64,000 bases of DNA. It comes from SZAS-103 sp036496805 (lineage in GTDB: Bacteria; Pseudomonadota; Gammaproteobacteria; Xanthomonadales; Xanthomonadaceae). Numbering within the stretch: the first letter of the stretch is position 1; every line of letters starts with the position of its first letter. Of this stretch, positions 51,786-60,429 are shown in pieces. The translations under genes were made by a program, and so were the position numbers. The stretch is from positions 372,001-436,000 of the forward strand of contig DASXKN010000029.1 in assembly GCA_036496805.1 (NCBI GenBank). Reading direction: 5' to 3'. The notes under the pieces are model-generated. The model made no database searches. It was not told where the DNA came from and saw only the letters and a program-made list of their open reading frames with translations.

Positions 51786-53630
51786 TCAGCCCGCCCGCGC
51801 CGCGCGCTTGCGGTCGTTCTCGGTGCGATCCTTCTTGCGCAAACGGATCGCGACCGGCGTGACTTCGACCAGTTCGTCGTCGGCGATGAACTCCAGCGCC
51901 TGTTCGAGCGAGAGCTTGACCGGCGGCGTGAGCTGCTCGTTGTCGTCCTTGCCGGCGGCGCGGAAGTTGGTGAGCTGCTTGGCGCGCAGGGCGTTGACGG
52001 TGAGGTCGTTGTCCTTGGCGTGGATGCCGACGATCTGGCCTTCGTAGATTTCCTCGCCGGGCTCGATCAGCAGGCGGCCGCGCTCCTGCATGAAGTTCTG
52101 CGCGTACGCCGGCGACGGGCCGGTCGCATTCGAGATCATCACGCCGTTCTGGCGCTCGGCGATCGCGCCTTCCGCGCGCGGGCCGTAGTGGTCGAACACG
52201 TGGAACAGCAGGCCGGTGCCGGCGGTGATCGTGCGGAACTCGGTCTGGAAGCCGATCAACCCGCGCGCGGGGATCATGAAGTCGATGCGCGTGCGTCCCT
52301 TGCCGTCCGGTTCCATGTTGACGAGCTGGCCGCGGCGTTCGCCGAGGCGCTGCATCACGCCGCCCTGGTACTGCTCCTCGAGGTCGACGACGAGCGACTC
52401 GTACGGCTCCATCTTCTGGCCGTCGATCTCGCGGATGATCACTTCGGGACGCGACACCGCCAGCTCGTAGCCTTCGCGGCGCATCGTCTCGATCAGGATC
52501 GACAGGTGCAGCTCGCCGCGCCCGGACACCTTGAACTTGTCGGCGTCCTCGGTCTCCTCGACCTTGAGCGCGACGTTGTGCTGGGTCTCGCGGATCAGGC
52601 GGTCGCGCAACTGGCGCGAGGTCAGGAACTTGCCGCCGCTGCGATCCTTCTTGCCGGCGAACGGCGAGTTGTTGACCTGGAAGGTCATGCTGATGGTCGG
52701 CTCGTCGACGGTCATCACCGGCAATTGCTCCGGCGCCTCAGGCGCGCAGATCGTCTCGGAGATGCCGAGCCCTTCGATGCCGGAGAACGCGATGATGTCG
52801 CCGGCCTGCGCCTCGGCCACCTCGCGACGCTCCAGGCCCATGAAGCCGAGCACCTGCAGCACCTTGCCCGAACGCGGCTTGCCTTCGCGATCGAGGATCG
52901 TCACCGGCATGTTGGTACGCACCATGCCGCGCTGGATGCGGCCGATGCCGATGATGCCGACGTAGTTGCTGTAGTCGAGCGAGGTCACGCGCATCTGGAA
53001 CGGGCCGTCCATGTCGACCGGTGGCGGCGCGACGTGCCTGATGATGGCCTCGAACAGCGGGTCCATGTTGCCTTCGCGCACGTCCGGCGAGAGGCCCGCA
53101 TAGCCGTGCAGCGCCGAGGCGTAGACCACCGGGAAGTCGAGCTGCTCCTCGGTCGCGCCGAGGCGGTCGAACAGGTCGAAGGTCTGGTTCACGACCCAGT
53201 CCGGGCGCGCGCCCGGGCGATCGACCTTGTTGACGACGACAATGGGCTTGAAGCCCATCGCGAACGCCTTCTGGGTGACGAAGCGCGTCTGCGGCATCGG
53301 GCCATCCATCGCGTCGACCAGGATCAGCACCGAGTCGACCATCGACAGTACGCGCTCGACTTCGCCGCCGAAGTCGGCGTGCCCGGGGGTGTCGACGATG
53401 TTGATGCGGAAAGTCTCGCCGGAGGGCGACTTCCAGCGGATCGCGGTGTTCTTCGAGAGGATCGTGATGCCGCGTTCCTTCTCGAGGTCGTTGCTGTCCA
53501 TCACGCGCTCGGCGACCTTCTCGCGCTCGCCGAAGGTACCGGACTGCTGCAGCAGCTTGTCGACGAGGGTGGTCTTGCCATGGTCGACGTGGGCGACGAT
53601 GGCGATGTTGCGGAGGTTTTCGATGGACAT
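51786..53630 (-). CDS. typA: Translational GTPase TypA/BipA
   Basis: This 614-residue EF-G-like GTPase begins MSIENLRNIAIVAHVDHGKTTL (P-loop HVDHGKTT), followed by DTPGHADFGGEVERVLS (G3) and NKVDRPGARP (G4). Domain II and the EF-G domain III/V-like parts follow, with SGRGELHLSILIETMRREG and the TypA-specific C-terminal domain with RGLIGFQTEF. It binds the 70S ribosome and aids 50S assembly and stress or low-temperature growth. The frame is open to 53771 but the start at 53630 is the conserved one. It is divergent from the cyclophilin gene. Confidence 0.96.
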   Translation of the reverse strand: MSIENLRNIAIVAHVDHGKTTLVDKLLQQSGTFGEREKVAERVMDSNDLEKERGITILSKNTAIRWKSPSGETFRINIVDTPGHADFGGEVERVLSMVDSVLILVDAMDGPMPQTRFVTQKAFAMGFKPIVVVNKVDRPGARPDWVVNQTFDLFDRLGATEEQLDFPVVYASALHGYAGLSPDVREGNMDPLFEAIIRHVAPPPVDMDGPFQMRVTSLDYSNYVGIIGIGRIQRGMVRTNMPVTILDREGKPRSGKVLQVLGFMGLERREVAEAQAGDIIAFSGIEGLGISETICAPEAPEQLPVMTVDEPTISMTFQVNNSPFAGKKDRSGGKFLTSRQLRDRLIRETQHNVALKVEETEDADKFKVSGRGELHLSILIETMRREGYELAVSRPEVIIREIDGQKMEPYESLVVDLEEQYQGGVMQRLGERRGQLVNMEPDGKGRTRIDFMIPARGLIGFQTEFRTITAGTGLLFHVFDHYGPRAEGAIAERQNGVMISNATGPSPAYAQNFMQERGRLLIEPGEEIYEGQIVGIHAKDNDLTVNALRAKQLTNFRAAGKDDNEQLTPPVKLSLEQALEFIADDELVEVTPVAIRLRKKDRTENDRKRAARAG

Positions 53631-53879
53631 GTGATCACGCTCGCCGGCAGCGGCCGGCGAGCCTCGATGGGGAGGGCAGCCGCCTATTCTACCTGCTTGC
53701 GGTGTCCGTTGCCGCGTTGCAGCAACGGACGTGTTCAGGAGCGGTGTGCGGGGCGCGCCCGACGGGGGCATCCGGCTGGCGGGCGACGATCTGCGCGATC
53801 CGCTGGACCTCCGGCGGGTCGGATATCATGCGGCCGATCGCATCCGCGATGCCGCGTCCATACCCTACTGGAGAACACC

Positions 53880-54389
53880 ATGCCCGCACTCAAAGCCGTC
53901 TTCGCCACCAGCAAGGGTCCGATCCACGTCGAGTTGTACCCCGACAAGGCGCCGGTCACGGTCGCGAACTTCGTCAACCTGGCGAAGCGCGGCTTCTACA
54001 ACGGCCTGAACTTCCACCGCGTGATCCCGGATTTCATGATCCAGGGTGGCTGCCCCGAGGGCAGCGGCCGCGGTGGTCCCGGCTACCGTTTCGAGGACGA
54101 GACCCGCAACGGCGTGCGCCACGAGCGCGGCGTGCTGTCGATGGCCAACGCCGGCCCGAACACCAATGGCAGCCAGTTCTTCATCACCCACGTGCAGACC
54201 TCGTGGCTGGACGGCAAGCACACCGTGTTCGGCAAGGTCGTGGGCGCGGACGACCTGAAGGTGGTTGATGCGATCAAGGGCGGCGACATGATCGACAGCG
54301 TCACGATCGAGGGCGACGCCGATGCCGTGCTGGCGGCGCAGGTGGCGAAGGTGGCGGAGTGGAACCGGGTGCTCGACAGCCGCCGCTAG
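53880..54389 (+). CDS. ppiB: Cyclophilin-type peptidyl-prolyl cis-trans isomerase, cytosolic
   Basis: This 169-residue protein has no signal peptide, so it corresponds to the cytosolic PpiB type. Active-site segments are complete: NFHRVIPDFMIQGG (catalytic Arg and Phe), NTNGSQFFITH (Gln, Phe) and WLDGKHTVFGKVV (Trp and His). It catalyses proline isomerisation during folding. The ribosome site is a modest ctggagaa, 5 bp before the ATG. A hairpin separates it from the convergent SnoaL-like gene. Confidence 0.93.
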   Translation: MPALKAVFATSKGPIHVELYPDKAPVTVANFVNLAKRGFYNGLNFHRVIPDFMIQGGCPEGSGRGGPGYRFEDETRNGVRHERGVLSMANAGPNTNGSQFFITHVQTSWLDGKHTVFGKVVGADDLKVVDAIKGGDMIDSVTIEGDADAVLAAQVAKVAEWNRVLDSRR

Positions 54390-54393
54390 TCAC

Positions 54394-54430
54394 ACGTTGC
54401 CCAGGCGCCCCGACCGGCGCCTGGCAACGT
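54394..54430. terminator. Convergent stem-loop between ppiB and the SnoaL-like gene
   Basis: A 15-bp stem with a single bulged C (ACGTTGCCcAGGCGCC and GGCGCCTGGCAACGT) closes a 6-base loop. It begins 5 bp after the ppiB stop and lies 4 bp from the stop of the gene on the opposite strand, so it can serve both transcripts. No T-run is obvious. Confidence 0.65.
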
Positions 54431-54434
54431 ATCC

Positions 54435-54923
54435 TTACTTCGTTTCCGCGTCCCAGTGCTCGGCGATCCTGCCGTTCTCGACGCGGAACATGTCGAACCC
54501 CGTGGTCGTGTAGGTCTTCTTCGCATCCTTCGGATCGTGCAACTGCTGCACGAAGCTGAGCACCACCAGGTCGCGTTCGGCCACGATCGAAACCAGCGGC
54601 GCCTTGATGTGCGCATCGATGGGTGAAGGCTTGGCGAACGCCGAGAAGAATTTCACGAAGCCGGCGCGCCCGGTCGGAACGCTCGGGTTGTGCTGGATGT
54701 AGCCCTCGGCCAGGTACTTGTCCGCCAGCTCCAGGTGGCCGCCTTCCAGCACCGAACGCCAGAAGTCGTAGACAAGCCGCTTGTTCGCGGCCAGGTGCGG
54801 ATCGGAACTCTTCAGCAACGCCTCCTGATCCTTGCTCGCCTCCACGGCGACCTGCGCGTGCGCGGCCAGGGGAAGGGCGATCGCCAGCGCCAGTGCGGCG
54901 ATGATCCATTTGCTCGATGTCAT
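54435..54923 (-). CDS. Exported SnoaL-like (NTF2-fold) protein
   Basis: This 162-residue protein has a clean Sec signal peptide (KWIIAALALAIALPLAAHA-Q). The mature part has the SnoaL pattern: NKRLVYDFWRSVLEGGHLELADKY followed by LAEGYIQHNPSVPTGRAGFVKFF and the closing FDMFRVENGRIAEHWD. Periplasmic members of this fold with the 'Y.QHNP.VP.G..G' motif are widespread but have no assigned substrate. It is monocistronic. It is unrelated in detail to the cytosolic NTF2-like protein at 603-998. Confidence 0.85.
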   Translation of the reverse strand: MTSSKWIIAALALAIALPLAAHAQVAVEASKDQEALLKSSDPHLAANKRLVYDFWRSVLEGGHLELADKYLAEGYIQHNPSVPTGRAGFVKFFSAFAKPSPIDAHIKAPLVSIVAERDLVVLSFVQQLHDPKDAKKTYTTTGFDMFRVENGRIAEHWDAETK

Positions 54924-55023
54924 CTTCGTTTCTCTCTTCGGTCGTGCCTCAAAGGACGCGCAGCTTATCCCTGGCGTCCGGTCTGCAACATCCGACTGAT
55001 GGCACGGTCGCAGCCCGGATGCG

Positions 55024-55857
55024 TCACTTGAACCGCAGCCCGTCCAGCATCCTCGCGACGGCCGCCGCGTCGCGGTCGTGGTAGTACTCCGCCGGCGCCT
55101 TCCACAGCAGCAGGTCGAGCTTGCCGTCGCGTTCGGCGGCGGCGACGGTGCCCCGGTAGATCAGGCCTTCGGTGCTGGCCATCGTGAACTCGAAGCGCAG
55201 GCCATCAATGCCGCCGAACTTCTGCGGCCGCAGATTGCTGGTCGTGATGTTGACCATCCTCAGCCCGGTCATCCCCGCGACCACGATGTCGCGGATTTCC
55301 TCCGGCCGCATGCCGGCGCGGAACCACGGGCCATCGGGACGCGACGAACGCTCGTGGCCGAGCATGAACACGTGCTGGCCCGGTTCAATGCCCGAGAAGA
55401 TGCTCAGGCTGTTGAGCGCCATGCCGTCGATCGTCCAGATCTCCTCGCGTTGCAACGGATCCTTGATGCGCGCCCAGGCGAGGTCGCTGGTGAGCTGCAT
55501 GTCGAACACGTCGACACCGCCGGCACTCTGCAGCACGCCTCCGGCGCTCTCGCAGGCGGCGAGCATGAGCAGGGCGAGGATCAGCGATGCGACGCGAGCG
55601 TATGGACCGCGAAGCTTTCGCGAGTGCCGTCCATGGTTCGACAGGCTCACCACGAACGGAACCCTCGACAGGCTCACCACGAACGGAACCCTCGACAGGC
55701 TCACCACGAACCGAACCCTCGACAGGCTCACCACGAACCGAACCCTCGACAGGCTCACCACGAACGGAAGATTCGACAGGCTCGCCACGAACGGAAGGTT
55801 CGACAGGCTCCCCACGAACGGAATCCTCGATGGGTTCGCTACAGGCATGGAACTCAT
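55024..55857 (-). CDS. Putative lipoprotein with an in-frame 9-residue tandem repeat ahead of its signal peptide
   Basis: From the ATG at 55857, which overlaps the M48 peptidase stop by 4 bp, this is 277 residues. Residues 12-76 are seven 9-residue repeats (PFVVSLSRV type) encoded by the 27-bp tandem at 55637-55826. A basic segment (HGRHSRKLRGPYAR) and a lipoprotein signal follow: VASLILALLMLAAC, with the lipobox Cys at residue 102. The mature ~175 residues (IWTIDGMALNSLSIFSGI, RSSRPDGPWFRAGMRPEEI) are unfamiliar. A signal this far from the N-terminus is abnormal, so translation may really begin at one of the GTG codons in the last repeat. Operon with M48 peptidase. Confidence 0.7.
   Translation of the reverse strand: MSSMPVANPSRIPFVGSLSNLPFVASLSNLPFVVSLSRVRFVVSLSRVRFVVSLSRVPFVVSLSRVPFVVSLSNHGRHSRKLRGPYARVASLILALLMLAACESAGGVLQSAGGVDVFDMQLTSDLAWARIKDPLQREEIWTIDGMALNSLSIFSGIEPGQHVFMLGHERSSRPDGPWFRAGMRPEEIRDIVVAGMTGLRMVNITTSNLRPQKFGGIDGLRFEFTMASTEGLIYRGTVAAAERDGKLDLLLWKAPAEYYHDRDAAAVARMLDGLRFK
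55637..55826. repeat. 27-bp tandem repeat, seven copies
   Basis: Unit starts fall at 55638, 55665, 55692, 55719, 55746, 55773 and 55800, all 27 bp apart, with a decayed eighth copy from 55827. Each contains tcgacaggctcaccacgaac with minor changes. The unit is the same dispersed element seen singly at 26081-26105. Because 27 is a multiple of three, the array keeps the reading frame of the lipoprotein gene it lies in. Confidence 0.95.
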
Positions 55858-57008
55858 GGCTTCTCCAGTTCCGCGAGGTACTGCTCGATGAAGGCGCGGT
55901 CGTCCGCCTGCGGCGCGAGTTGCAGGTAATGGTGCAGGGCATCGGCCGCTGCGGCGCGCTGGCCGTTCTGGCGCAGGTCGAGGCCGACTTCGCGCCACGC
56001 GGCGGCCGGCGCGTCGGGATGCGTGATCGCGTCCCGGTAGAGCTTGCCGGCGGTCGCGGCATCGCCCTCGCCGCGACGCTGGCGATACGCCTGGGCGAGG
56101 TAGAAGTCGAGCGTGCCGGCGGCGCCCGCAGGTGCGCCATCACGCAGGTCGTCGATGACCTGGATCGAGGTGTCGTAGGTGCGGCGCGCGAGTTCCTCAT
56201 CCAGCCAGTGCGCGAGGAAGGGGCGCACCGCGGCGCGATAGGCTTCGCGCCCGTCGTGGTAGTCGCCGGGGGCGATCGCAGCCGCGGCCGCGCGCACGTC
56301 TTCGAGTCGCTCCCCGGTTTTCGGATGGCTGGCGAACACGATGAAGTGCGAGGACTTGCTGGCCTTCTCCTCGCGCAGCATGCGCGACCACAGGCGCACG
56401 CCGGCCTGCGGGTCGTAGCCGCCCGCGACGGCGGTCTGGAAACCGAGGCGATCGGCTTCCCGCTCGAAATCGCGCGAGTAGTGGAACAGGCTGGCCATGC
56501 CGACGATCTGCGCCAGCCCGCCGACCAGTCCGCCGCCGACGCCGAAGCTCGCGAACACCGCCGAGGTGTGCTTGGCCTTGTCCCAGTACTGCAATCCGTG
56601 GCGTTGCCGGTAGTGGGCGAATTCGTGGCCCAGCACGACCGCCAGTTCGGCCTCGTCATGCATGCGCAGCAGCGCGCCGGTGAATACCAGCACGACGCCG
56701 TTCGGCGCCATCTGCGCGTTGAACACCGGCACGTCGACGATGTACAGGCGCAGGTCCTTGCAGTAGTCGCCGGTCACGTTGCAGACCACGTGCTGGACGT
56801 AGGCGTTGAGTTGCGGATCCCTGACCAGGATCGGCGAGCGCCTGATGTCCTTCTCGGCCTGGTCCATGCCGTACCACAGCTCGGCCTCGGTGCTGCCGGG
56901 AACGGGGCGCTCGCCCGGCTGCAAGGGCAGCGGAGGGTCGGCGAAGCACGCTGTCGCACACAGCAGCAGCGCGGCGCAGGCGCATCGCAGCGGCGTAGCA
57001 AATCGCAT
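55854..57008 (-). CDS. M48 family metalloprotease with C-terminal helical repeats
   Basis: This 384-residue protein has a signal peptide (MRFATPLRCACAALLLCATACFA-D). Its M48 peptidase domain has the zinc motif VVLGHEFAHYRQRHG and the third-ligand region FEREADRLGFQTAV. The C-terminal ~110 residues are TPR-like helices (AGKLYRDAITHPDAPAAAWREV). It resembles periplasmic BepA/YggG-type proteases that degrade misassembled outer membrane proteins. It starts 2 bp after the upstream gene and ends overlapping the lipoprotein start (ATGA), so all three are one operon of envelope proteins. Confidence 0.9.
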   Translation of the reverse strand: MRFATPLRCACAALLLCATACFADPPLPLQPGERPVPGSTEAELWYGMDQAEKDIRRSPILVRDPQLNAYVQHVVCNVTGDYCKDLRLYIVDVPVFNAQMAPNGVVLVFTGALLRMHDEAELAVVLGHEFAHYRQRHGLQYWDKAKHTSAVFASFGVGGGLVGGLAQIVGMASLFHYSRDFEREADRLGFQTAVAGGYDPQAGVRLWSRMLREEKASKSSHFIVFASHPKTGERLEDVRAAAAAIAPGDYHDGREAYRAAVRPFLAHWLDEELARRTYDTSIQVIDDLRDGAPAGAAGTLDFYLAQAYRQRRGEGDAATAGKLYRDAITHPDAPAAAWREVGLDLRQNGQRAAAADALHHYLQLAPQADDRAFIEQYLAELEKP

Positions 57009-57010
57009 TC

Positions 57011-57757
57011 TCACAACGGCAATTCCTTGAGCATCTGCTCGACGGTCGCCTTCGCGCCATCGGCATCGCGCAGGTCGCCGCCCTGGCGCGCCATCAGGTT
57101 GAACCACACGACCTTGCCGCTGCGCAGGTCCACGAGGGTCGCCACGCCGACCTGCGCGCCGCCGCCGATGTCGACGTAGCTGCCCATCGCCGCGCCGGCG
57201 ATGATGCCGAGCACGCGCAGGGTCTTGCGGCCGCTGCTGGCGTAGCTGTCGCGGATGTAGGTGAACAGCGCGTAGTCGGCGCCGGTGGCCGCGCGCAGCT
57301 CGGAGACGCCGGGGCCGAGCGACCAGTCCAGCAGCGGCTTGCCGGTCACCGGATCCTTCTTCGTCGCCAGCGCGCTGTCGGGCTGCGAGTACTGCGCGAT
57401 GCTCAGCGCCACCGCTTCGTTGAGACGCAGGATCTGGCCGAGGCGCGAGGCCGGATCGAGCCCGTCGGGCACGATGAAGTCGGGCCGGGAAGGAGTGCGC
57501 CTGGTGTCGAGCAGGGCGTGGACGGCTTGCGGATACAGCTTGCGCGCCGCGTCCGACCATTCCTTGCGCGGCTCCTTCATGCCGCCGGCCGCGACCAGCG
57601 ACAGTTCGATGTCCGGCTCGACGATCACGATGCTGCCGTCGACCTTGAGCGCCTGTCCCTGCGCGTCGGTGGCCGTGCGCACCTGGGCGAGGACGGGTGC
57701 GATCGCCGTCAAGGACAGCAGGCAGGCGCAGAGCACGGTCCAGCGATGGCGTTTCAT
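57011..57757 (-). CDS. Exported protein of unknown function
   Basis: This 248-residue protein has a signal peptide (MKRHRWTVLCACLLSLTAIAPVLA-Q). The mature part includes IVIVEPDIELSLVAAGGMKEP, GADYALFTYIRDSYASSGRK, a Gly/Ala-rich hydrophobic stretch IIAGAAMGSYVDIGGGAQ, and VATLVDLRSGKVVWFNLM. The last element resembles the 'GKVVW' turn of CsgG/YajG-like periplasmic proteins, but I make no firm family call. It is the first gene of the operon with the M48 peptidase and lipoprotein, 2 bp before the former, so a role in envelope quality control is inferred from context only. Confidence 0.75.
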   Translation of the reverse strand: MKRHRWTVLCACLLSLTAIAPVLAQVRTATDAQGQALKVDGSIVIVEPDIELSLVAAGGMKEPRKEWSDAARKLYPQAVHALLDTRRTPSRPDFIVPDGLDPASRLGQILRLNEAVALSIAQYSQPDSALATKKDPVTGKPLLDWSLGPGVSELRAATGADYALFTYIRDSYASSGRKTLRVLGIIAGAAMGSYVDIGGGAQVGVATLVDLRSGKVVWFNLMARQGGDLRDADGAKATVEQMLKELPL

Positions 57758-57812
57758 GCAGTTCCCCTCGTGCCTGCCATGCGACCCGACCTCCGGCCCG
57801 CTTTCGCGGGCG

Positions 57813-57821
57813 TGCTAAAAT
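57813..57821 (+). promoter_or_regulatory. Putative extended -10 element of the aminotransferase gene
   Basis: TGCTAAAAT (TG-n plus TAAAAT) lies 48 bp upstream of the aminotransferase ATG. A short GC hairpin (CCCGC-TTTC-GCGGG) sits immediately before it. No good -35 box is seen, consistent with an extended -10 promoter. A similar ggcTAAAAT box precedes prpB. Confidence 0.45.
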
Positions 57822-57869
57822 CATGGACGGATTCGCCCCCGTTTTCACCCATTCTTTCCGAGGTTTCCG

Positions 57870-59069
57870 ATGCTGAAGCTCGCCCAGCGGGTCGGCCGCG
57901 CCAAGCCGAGCGCGATCATGGTGGTCGCCGAAAAGGCCAAGAAGCTCAAGGCCGAAGGCCGCGACATCATCAGTTTCTCGATCGGCGTGCCCAACTTCCT
58001 GCCCGGCCCGCACGTGTACGAGGCGGCGAAGAAGGCGCTCGACCACGACAGCGGCCAGTACGGCTCCAACCGCGGCAGCGACGCGCTGCTCGACGCCTTC
58101 GTCGCGCACATGGCGCAGGTCGGCATGACCGGCTACACGCGCAAGAACTGCGCGGTCGGCATCGGCGCCAAGGGCGTGCTCTACAACCTGATGGAAGTGC
58201 TGCTCGACGAAGGCGACACGATCGCCTTCCCGACGCCGTACTGGACCAGTTACCTCGATATCGCCGAGATCGTCGGCGCGAAGATCCAGTTGCTGCCGTG
58301 CCCGCCCGAACAGGACTACAAGGTCACCCCGGCACAGCTCGACGCGGCGCTGGCGAAGAAGCCCAAGGTCTTCCTGTTCAACAACCCGTCGAACCCGACC
58401 GGCATGGTCTACACGAAGGACGAGATCAGTGCGCTGGCCGATGTGCTGGTGAAATATCCGGACACGTGGATCATCACCGACGACATCTACAACCGCATGG
58501 TGTTCGATGGCATCGGCTACCACAACTTCGTGATGGTCAAGCCCGAGCTGCGCGAGCGCGTGATCTTCATGGACTCGTGCTCGAAGACCTACGGCATGCC
58601 GGGCTGGCGCATCGGTTTCGTCGCCGCGCCGGAAGTCGTGGCGAACGCGGTGGTGACGCTCAACTCCAACCACATCACCAACCTGCCCGAGGTCACCAGC
58701 GCCGCCGCGCTCGCCGCGCTGACCGGCCCGCAGGATGTGCCGCAGCAGAAGAACCTCGAGTTCCAGGAACGCCGCGACCGCGTGATCGCCGCGATGAAGG
58801 CCATTCCCGGCGTCGTCTGCCCGAAGCCGCAGGGCGCGTTCTACGTGTTCCCCGACATCAGTTGCGCGTTCGGCAAGAAGCATGGCGACAAGCTGATCGC
58901 CAACGACGTCGACCTCTGCAATGCGCTGCTGGAAGCCAAGGGCGTGGCCTGCGTGCCGGGCGTCGCCTTCGGCGAGTCGCGCGCGCTGCGCATCAGCTAC
59001 ACCTGCCCGGCGAACCAGCTCGATGAAGGCCTGCGCCGCGTGCAGGAGTTCTTCGCCGAGTTGAAGTAA
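57870..59069 (+). CDS. Class I/II pyridoxal-phosphate aminotransferase (aspartate aminotransferase type)
   Basis: This 399-residue protein has the fold type I layout: FSIGVPNFLPGPHVYEAAKKAL near the N-terminus, PTPYWTSYLDIAEIVGA, FLFNNPSNPTGMVYTKDE (Asn contacting the cofactor), ITDDIYNRMVFDG (Asp-x-x-Tyr), SCSKTYGMPGWRIGF (Schiff-base Lys) and LRISYTCP (substrate-carboxylate Arg). This matches subgroup I-gamma/beta aspartate aminotransferases, which interconvert aspartate and oxaloacetate; a broader amino acid range is possible. Malate dehydrogenase lies downstream beyond a REP-type repeat, making an oxaloacetate-linked pair, though separate transcription is likely. Confidence 0.92.
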   Translation: MLKLAQRVGRAKPSAIMVVAEKAKKLKAEGRDIISFSIGVPNFLPGPHVYEAAKKALDHDSGQYGSNRGSDALLDAFVAHMAQVGMTGYTRKNCAVGIGAKGVLYNLMEVLLDEGDTIAFPTPYWTSYLDIAEIVGAKIQLLPCPPEQDYKVTPAQLDAALAKKPKVFLFNNPSNPTGMVYTKDEISALADVLVKYPDTWIITDDIYNRMVFDGIGYHNFVMVKPELRERVIFMDSCSKTYGMPGWRIGFVAAPEVVANAVVTLNSNHITNLPEVTSAAALAALTGPQDVPQQKNLEFQERRDRVIAAMKAIPGVVCPKPQGAFYVFPDISCAFGKKHGDKLIANDVDLCNALLEAKGVACVPGVAFGESRALRISYTCPANQLDEGLRRVQEFFAELK

Positions 59070-59112
59070 CCCCAGCTCGAAGGAGACAGACAACGGCTTC
59101 GCACAAGGCTCA

Positions 59113-59193
59113 TCATTCCCGCGAAGGCGGGAATCCAGTGACTTGGGGCGATCCGAAAATTGTAGTCGTGGATCCCCGCCTTCGCGGGGATGA
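59113..59193. repeat. REP-type inverted repeat pair
   Basis: Two 25-bp palindromic elements in inverted orientation (59113-59137 and 59169-59193) share the CCCGCGAAGGCGGG core of the pair at 31467-31554. They differ at two positions that are compensatory within each hairpin, as expected when stem structure is conserved. They lie between the aminotransferase and mdh, 57 bp before the mdh ATG. Confidence 0.85.
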
Positions 59194-59249
59194 CGAGCGA
59201 AAAGCACCGGCTTGCATTACCCCTGTTTTTTTAATTCACGGAGTTCGCC

Positions 59250-60236
59250 ATGAAGACCCCCGTTCGCGTCGCAGTCACCGGCGCCGCCGGCCAGATCGGC
59301 TACGCCCTGCTGTTCCGCATCGCCGCCGGTGACATGCTGGGTCCCGACCAGCCGGTGATCCTGCAACTGCTCGAAGTCACGCCCGCGCTGGGCGCGCTGG
59401 CCGGCGTGGTGATGGAACTCAACGACTGCGCGTTCCCGACCCTGCACGGCGTGGTCGCGACCGACGATCCGAACGTCGCCTTCAAGGACGCCGATTTCGC
59501 CCTGCTGGTCGGTGCGCGTCCGCGCGGCCCGGGCATGGAGCGCAAGGACCTGCTCGAAGCCAATGGCGCGATCTTCGGGCCGCAGGGCAGGGCGATCAAC
59601 GCGCATGCGAGTCGCAACGTGAAGGTGCTGGTGGTCGGCAACCCGGCCAACACCAATGCCCTGATCGCGCAGCAGAACGCGCCCGACCTCGACCCGCGCT
59701 GCTTCACCGCGATGGTGCGCCTGGACCACAATCGAGCGATTTCCATGCTTAAGGTATTGACAGAAGGACGCTCCGTGGATGTAAAGCGAGTGACCATCTG
59801 GGGCAACCACAGCTCGACGCAATACCCTGACGTGCACCACGCGACCGTTGATGGCAAGCCAGCACTCGACCTGATGGACCAGGAACGGTATGAGACGGTT
59901 TTCATCCCCGCCGTGCAGCAGCGCGGCGCGGCGATCATCAAGGCGCGCGGCGCTTCCTCGGCCGCGTCGGCCGCGTCGGCCGCGATCGACCACATGCGCT
60001 CGTGGGCGCTGGGCACCGCGGAGGGCGACTGGGTGTCGATGGGCATTCCGTCCGACGGCAGCTACGGCATCGCCCCCGGCGTGATCTACGGCTATCCCTG
60101 CGTCTGCCGCAACGGCGCCTACGAGATCGTGCAGGGCCTGGCGATCAACGACTTCTCGCGCGCCCGCATGGACGCCACCGAGAAGGAACTGCGCGAGGAA
60201 CGCGCGGGCGTGGAGCACCTGTTCGGCGGGAAGTAA
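59250..60236 (+). CDS. mdh: Malate dehydrogenase
   Basis: This 328-residue NAD-dependent enzyme of the lactate/malate dehydrogenase family has VAVTGAAGQIGYALLFRIA (Rossmann Gly-rich loop), VGARPRGPGMERKDLL (substrate Arg pair of malate enzymes), VVGNPANTNALIA, RLDHNRA (Asp and Arg) and TIWGNHSSTQYPD (catalytic His). It interconverts malate and oxaloacetate in the TCA cycle. The length is normal for the Xanthomonas-type enzyme. Codons from about 59730 to 59905 use far more A/T third positions than the rest of the gene, giving a patchwork. A strong terminator follows. Confidence 0.95.
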   Translation: MKTPVRVAVTGAAGQIGYALLFRIAAGDMLGPDQPVILQLLEVTPALGALAGVVMELNDCAFPTLHGVVATDDPNVAFKDADFALLVGARPRGPGMERKDLLEANGAIFGPQGRAINAHASRNVKVLVVGNPANTNALIAQQNAPDLDPRCFTAMVRLDHNRAISMLKVLTEGRSVDVKRVTIWGNHSSTQYPDVHHATVDGKPALDLMDQERYETVFIPAVQQRGAAIIKARGASSAASAASAAIDHMRSWALGTAEGDWVSMGIPSDGSYGIAPGVIYGYPCVCRNGAYEIVQGLAINDFSRARMDATEKELREERAGVEHLFGGK

Positions 60237-60256
60237 GCGCGGCCCTGCAGGAACCC

Positions 60257-60287
60257 GAAGGGCGGCCGAGGCCGCCCTTCTGCTTTT
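60257..60287 (+). terminator. Intrinsic terminator of mdh
   Basis: A perfect 10-bp stem GAAGGGCGGC/GCCGCCCTTC with a CGAG tetraloop, followed by TGCTTTT, lies 20 bp after the mdh stop. This is the clearest factor-independent terminator in the window. Confidence 0.92.
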
Positions 60288-60429
60288 CCGGCGCCGGGTG
60301 GGCCAGTCGCAGCGACGATGGGCAGTTTCCGGATGGGCAGCTTCCTGCCTCACGGCTTGACTGCGCGGCCGGCTGGAATCCCTATAGACTCATGCCATCA
60401 CCGGTCGGGGGGACCGGGGGGAAGAGCCG

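Noticed and set aside
55637..55826. Possible CRISPR array
   Set aside because: The 27-bp units are directly contiguous with no spacers and belong to a dispersed repeat; no cas genes are present.
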